DNA from: Haplomitrium mnioides
Taxonomy: Eukaryota; Marchantiophyta; Haplomitriopsida; Calobryales
Length of the DNA: 21,943 nt
Reading direction: 5' to 3'
NCBI GenBank assembly: GCA_049999725.1
Contig: JBNGIS010035663.1
Coordinates: 1-21,943, forward strand
A program made the translations under genes and the position numbers. Of the stretch, positions 18,148 to 21,943 are shown piece by piece (positions within the stretch are counted from its first letter, which is position 1; each line of letters starts with the position of its first letter). Below the pieces are notes generated by a model. That model searched no databases. It was not told the DNA's origin and saw only the letters and a program-made list of their open reading frames with translations.

Positions 18148-18453
18148 GAGATACACTAAATGGAGGTCAAAATGATGAAATTCATAGAAATATGGTAAAC
18201 ATAATATATTATGGCATATGAGATAAAAAATAGATATACAAAAGATCTAATACATGGAAATTTGGCTAGTAGGTTATATTTATGTATATATGAAAATGAT
18301 GGCACATGAGATACACTAAATGGAGGTCAAAATGATGAAATTCATAGAAATATGGTAAACATAATATATTATGGCATATGAGATAAAAAAATATATATAC
18401 AAAAGATCTGGAAATTTGGCTAGTAGGTTATATTTATGTATATATAAAAATGA
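18148..18453. repeat. 160-bp tandem repeat, two near-identical units
   Basis: 'gagatacactaaatggaggt' starts units at 18148 and 18308. The second unit lacks a 7-base stretch ('aatacat'-type) near 18,410 but is otherwise nearly identical. A third, weaker partial relative is visible at about 18,088-18,147. The units lie directly beyond the truncated end of the chromovirus. No coding content. Confidence 0.9.
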
Positions 18454-19277
18454 AATACAATGATGTAATTAAGTCAAATGGGATACACCAATGTAGGTGT
18501 AGAAGATGGGATGTAGATACCACAGATGGGATATGTAGTACATAGAATACAAGAACATGAATATATGGGAAAAGTCTTTGTAGAAGTTGTCTTTAAAATA
18601 CCTTGAAGTTCATCAAAATATAAATGTCCTTTTGGTCTCTCATGCTTGTCATTTTTGTACTTGAGAACTCTTCCTCATAATTGTAGGTCATCTATATCTT
18701 GAACAAGCTTGCTATGCACTTGTCTCTATATTCAATATTCATATTTTCTATGCACTCTTCTCTATATTCAAACTTGCTATGTAAATGTTTGTTGTAGAAA
18801 TTCTCTTAAATATTTGAGAATTCTTCCTCATAGTTGTAGCTTGTCTCTACATTCAGTATTTAGATGTACTATATACTAGTTTCTATGTTCATGCTTACTA
18901 TGTACTCTTCTTTGTATTCAATATTCATACTTGGTATTTGAATTCAAGTATTTGTAGCCAAATGTGTTTGTTGAATGATAAGAGTCATAATACTCAAGAG
19001 AAAGCTCAATCCAAAACCAATGACCAATGGGATTATTGAAATTAATGAGACCACAAAGAGTTGAACTCTCAAGAAATGGAGATCATTCTAGAAGCTTTGA
19101 AGCACTTAAAGAAGTTATTCAAGAGAGACTCTAAAATTAGCATGAACTACCTCACCACAATCAAAGGGAAAAAGTTAGAAACAAAATATAAAAGAAACAA
19201 TTTCTAAATGCTAAGTAGCTTCTAAAATAATCAACCATGTAGAGTTGCATTGCAACTCAAGACCTAAAAGACATGTT
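18454..19277. other. AT-rich stretch with a diverged ~152-bp repeat, no clear gene
   Basis: 'ttgagaactcttcctcata' near 18661 recurs as 'ttgagaattcttcctcata' near 18813, and the following text ('ttgctatgcac-tgtctctatattcaatattca' split by changes) also recurs in a looser form, indicating an old duplication. A short plus-strand frame near 19,050-19,205 (KELNSQEMEIILEALKHLKK) looks helical and protein-like but is only about 50 codons. I do not call it a gene. Confidence 0.45.
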
Positions 19278-19427
19278 GTTGAAAAAAAATATGCCTACAT
19301 TAGAAAGACAACCAAAGAAAATAATGCCAAGTAGCTACCCAAATCATAGGTAGTTGAAAACAAATATGCCTACATTAGAAAGCCAACCAAAGAAAATAAT
19401 GCCAAGTAGCTGCCCAAATCATAGCTA
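19278..19427. repeat. 75-bp tandem repeat, two units
   Basis: 'gttgaaaa-aaatatgcctac' begins units at 19278 and 19353. The units differ at only a few positions. The period is a multiple of three and each unit reads NMPTLE-QPKKIMPSS on the plus strand with a stop between units, which may be a relic of a coding repeat or chance. Confidence 0.85.
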
Positions 19428-19439
19428 GGCCATATGATA

Positions 19440-20040
19440 GTCACCTTTGAAGCACACCAAGAAGTTCTTATAAAGAATTTTAACAAGGGAAGCTTGCTTT
19501 GAAGAAGTTTGTTAAGAGGAATCTTCACTAAGTAAGTTTGTACAAAAGAAGTTTGTGAAGAGGAGTTTTGATGGAGGAATTTGGTGTTGGAGAATTTTGA
19601 CAAAGATTTCGTCAAGAGGAGATTTTCCAAAGATATTTTATTCTGCTATATTTCGTTGGTCGAGAAGAATTTTGTTCAAAATGAGTTTGTTTGTATTCTT
19701 TATAAAAAGGAATACTTATCAAGGAGTATTCTAGAGAAGTATTAGATGAGGATTTTTTATTGAGGAGTATTGATGGAAAACATTGCTTGGTCATGAAGAA
19801 ATACTATACAAAGAAGTTTTGGCGCAAAAGTATTAACAAATGAGTACTTATGGAGAAGTATCATTAAAGGAGTATTGGCATAAGACTTTGTCAAGTGAAG
19901 TATTGCCACTATGTAAAGAAGTACTATCACACCATTGTGGTCCTTCTTAATAGAGATTACGGTGATAAAGGTAGAAAGATGAGCAAAAAATTTGTAACAA
20001 AACTTTAATGGGAGGGCACAAACTCTCATCTCATGCCTTT
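19440..20040. repeat. Degenerate short-period array (GAAGTTTTG / GGAGTATT)
   Basis: Phrases such as 'gaagtttg', 'gaggagttttg', 'aggagtattg' and 'gaagtatt' recur every 15-30 bases over about 500 bases, with no constant period. The left part reads more as 'gaagtttgt-aaga', the right part as 'aaggagtattg'. Minus-strand open frames here are by-products of the repeats. A TATA-like sequence follows, as with the arrays at 2,481 and 12,270. Confidence 0.6.
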
Positions 20041-20060
20041 TAGGTATTTACTACCTCTCT

Positions 20061-20068
20061 TTATAACC
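20061..20068 (+). promoter_or_regulatory. TATA-like box after the short-period array
   Basis: 'ctctttataaccag' follows the array within about 30-100 bases. Third occurrence in the window of a degenerate array followed by a TATA-like motif on the plus strand. Support is positional only. Confidence 0.3.
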
Positions 20069-20069
20069 A

Positions 20070-20951
20070 GCCCCCTCCTCCTATACTGAGTATTCCTACT
20101 TGAAACCTAGAACTCCCTTAGCATTTCCTTTATCTACTGAAGGTTTATTATAAGAAATTTTGGAATAAGAACAATTGGCAGAGGAGGCTTGGCTCTACAA
20201 GTTTTGGCTATGAACAAGGAGCATGTGCGTTAAATTTGCCTATTTTGTACTTTTTTTAATAGCAATCGACATATCGTTTCTTCAACAACATCTAGTGGAG
20301 AAACTACAATTTTGTTTAATAGATTTTTGGGACTCATTGTTGAACATTTTTGCAGATTGGTGGTCAATGAGCCCCCCTTGACTACAACTTGGACACAATC
20401 TTTTAGGCTTTAATTCCAACAATTTGGCTGTGATTTGCTACACTCAACAATTTTTCAGCGAACCTAGAGCTTGTTGGCCAAATTCTTCACACTTGCAATT
20501 GAATATGTATCTCTTCCAATTCTCTATTTTTCTTTTTAAACCTAGTCATACACCAAGAGGGGCTGCTCTCTAAACATGGAGTCAAGATGACCGCTTGTTG
20601 AAGAAATTTTCAACCAAGAGGGTTGACAAAGGCTAACATTCAACAAAATTTTACTCAAATAGAGGTCTACTAATTGAGCTCTAAATTTGTATGGTCTTTG
20701 AGATTGGTGTCAAGCTACTAGATGGTTGTTGAATGGTTAGCTACACAAAGCAAATTGAGACTAGCTGCAAGGTGCAACTCTTTGATGCTCTTGGATTAAA
20801 TTATAGTGGACACCATATTCATAGGTCAGTTTGTCATTTGGTTGCACGATTTACTGTGAGCTCTGATCTGAAGTTGGTCTTTTCCACTTCTATAGGTAAT
20901 CTTGAAGCAATCATTGTTTCACATGTAGGCTCTTGCTCATGATTTTGGTGA
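20070..20951. other. No gene seen
   Basis: AT-rich, with short open frames only. It may be the R-U5 and leader of the LTR suggested by the array and TATA-like box before it. A 69-codon frame at 20,733-20,942 has no family motif, although it is in phase with the helical relic that follows. Confidence 0.4.
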
Positions 20952-21425
20952 AAGAGAACTCATGTATTCATGAGAATCAAGACAAATGACAAGATGGACA
21001 ACACCTCTTGTCTCAAAATGACAATCAAAACCAAACAAAGAGCAAAGACCAGTCCAGAATATCCAAAGAGAAATTATGAGTGTTTAGACCACAAAGAGTT
21101 AGAGAACCTAGCTTAATCTCTTGCAAAACAACTTGACAAGGGTAAACTTGACTCGACCAAACAGATATAAGACCTAAATGAAACCAATAAGAGCATTGTG
21201 CATCGACTAGTTATGTTGGATTGCTATTGTGCTATGTTACAAAATTGACATAAGGCCATGAAAAAGTATTGCAAGTTCTTGGGGATAAACAAAGAGCACA
21301 CACTTCAAAAACTTAACATTGACAATGCACTACAAGATTTGGAGTATAAATGCACAACTCACATCAAGGTGATCAAAATACACATCCAACCTATAGAAAA
21401 AGTGTGCAAGACCTTACATGAATAA
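20952..21425 (+). pseudogene. Decayed lysine-rich helical reading frame, unidentified
   Basis: One frame opens after a TGA at 20949-20951 and reads, with an ATG at 20970, to a TAA at 21423-21425, interrupted by stops at 21114-21116 (TAA), 21168-21170 (TAA) and 21246-21248 (TGA). Segments include CLDHKELENLA, SLAKQLDKGKLDSTKQI, DLNETNKSIVHRLVMLDCY, KKYCKFLGINKEHTLQKLNI and ALQDLEYKCTTHIKVIKIHI. The charged, leucine-spaced pattern suggests coiled coil. The composition is protein-like through all three stops, which argues for a decayed gene rather than chance. I do not recognise the family. It may be an extra open frame of a retrotransposon or a host gene fragment. Confidence 0.4.
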
Positions 21426-21943
21426 CAACTACTACTTTGAACTAGGAACCACTCTTGAGTTCATGCTTCATTTCATGCTCAGGAAAAATGATTTTCAAAT
21501 TCAAGTTTCAAAAATTGCGATTTTTGACATTTGTGAAATTTTTAATTTAAATTTTATTTAAGCTTGCAATTTGCTTATTCAAATACTTATAGTAATTTTA
21601 AAAAAAAATTGTACCTTATATTTCACATAAAAGAAATTTTTAAAACACTATATTTAAGGAGGACAAGAAACCTGAGATAAAATATTTACAAAACATATTA
21701 AACTTTAATGACAATATTTTAAAATTTTCTTACAATATTGATAAGATCTTTAACTTACAAAAACCAAAAACATTTATTAAAAATAAATTCAAAGAAAAGA
21801 CGATACTAAAACAAACATTGACATCTTCATCTATAATCTATTTATATTTGCTTTGAGCTTCCAATTGCATATGAAAAGAAAGAAAACAAAAAAGAACAAT
21901 TATGCTTGCATAGACTTGCGTATGTATATCTTCAAAACATGAC
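21426..21943. other. Very AT-rich right edge, no feature seen
   Basis: Runs of A and T, no repeats of note, no open frame with a family motif and no RNA gene visible. Confidence 0.5.

Noticed and set aside
17966-18156. Hydrophobic N-terminal extension of the chromovirus RNase H frame, resembling membrane segments
   Set aside because: It lies beyond the point where retrotransposon similarity ends, in unrelated AT-rich flanking sequence. The hydrophobicity reflects base composition.
19757-20029. 90-codon minus-strand frame with hydrophobic stretches
   Set aside because: It falls within the degenerate short-period array and has no family motif.

Overview
This window looks like a heavily decayed, repeat-dominated stretch of a large plant nuclear genome. 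A gymnosperm fits best, but that is an inference. The evidence for a land plant is a fragment of sucrose-phosphate synthase, a plant UBN2-type copia gag relic, a chromodomain-bearing Ty3/gypsy element and a second, non-chromoviral gypsy element. No intact gene was found: every recognisable coding stretch is interrupted by stops, frameshifts or truncation. There are no bacterial-type operons, no CRISPR array, and no rRNA or tRNA that I can see.

Left half, about 1-10,890, relatively GC-rich. The core is a dead Ty3/gypsy element on the minus strand (about 5,864-10,890). It has a gag-less stub, a protease, reverse transcriptase, RNase H and integrase, in that order from high to low coordinates. 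It carries more than a dozen in-frame stops, at least two frameshifts, and lost catalytic residues in RT, RNase H and integrase. A run of exactly 100 N (7,927-8,026) splits it, and 358-base diverged copies of the same segment abut both sides of the gap, so the assembly join is suspect. To the left (1-5,860) lies sequence with no recognisable genes. It holds several GC-rich repeat blocks: a 154-bp higher-order repeat with an internal 24-bp minisatellite, present in two places, and a 75-bp array with ACGT cores followed by a TATA-like box.

Right half, about 10,900-21,943, distinctly AT-rich. After an A-rich tract comes a plus-strand pseudogene fragment of the C-terminal part of sucrose-phosphate synthase (about 11,440-11,920). 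It runs in frame into an unidentified coding-like stretch. Next come a degenerate array, a TATA-like box and a 51-bp tandem repeat, then a copia gag relic (minus, 14,386-14,925) whose three internal stops are all TAG and appear to replace tryptophan. A putative LTR (about 15,540-16,032) adjoins a 5'-truncated chromovirus (minus, 16,062-17,960) with RNase H, integrase and a well-kept chromodomain. The remainder is tandem repeats (160 bp and 75 bp), a degenerate short-period array with a TATA-like box, and a decayed lysine-rich, helical-looking reading frame near 20,952-21,425 that I cannot name.

The parts do not form one working system. The coherent picture is an old nest of several unrelated retrotransposons that decayed largely by C-to-T type change, together with one captured or duplicated host gene fragment.
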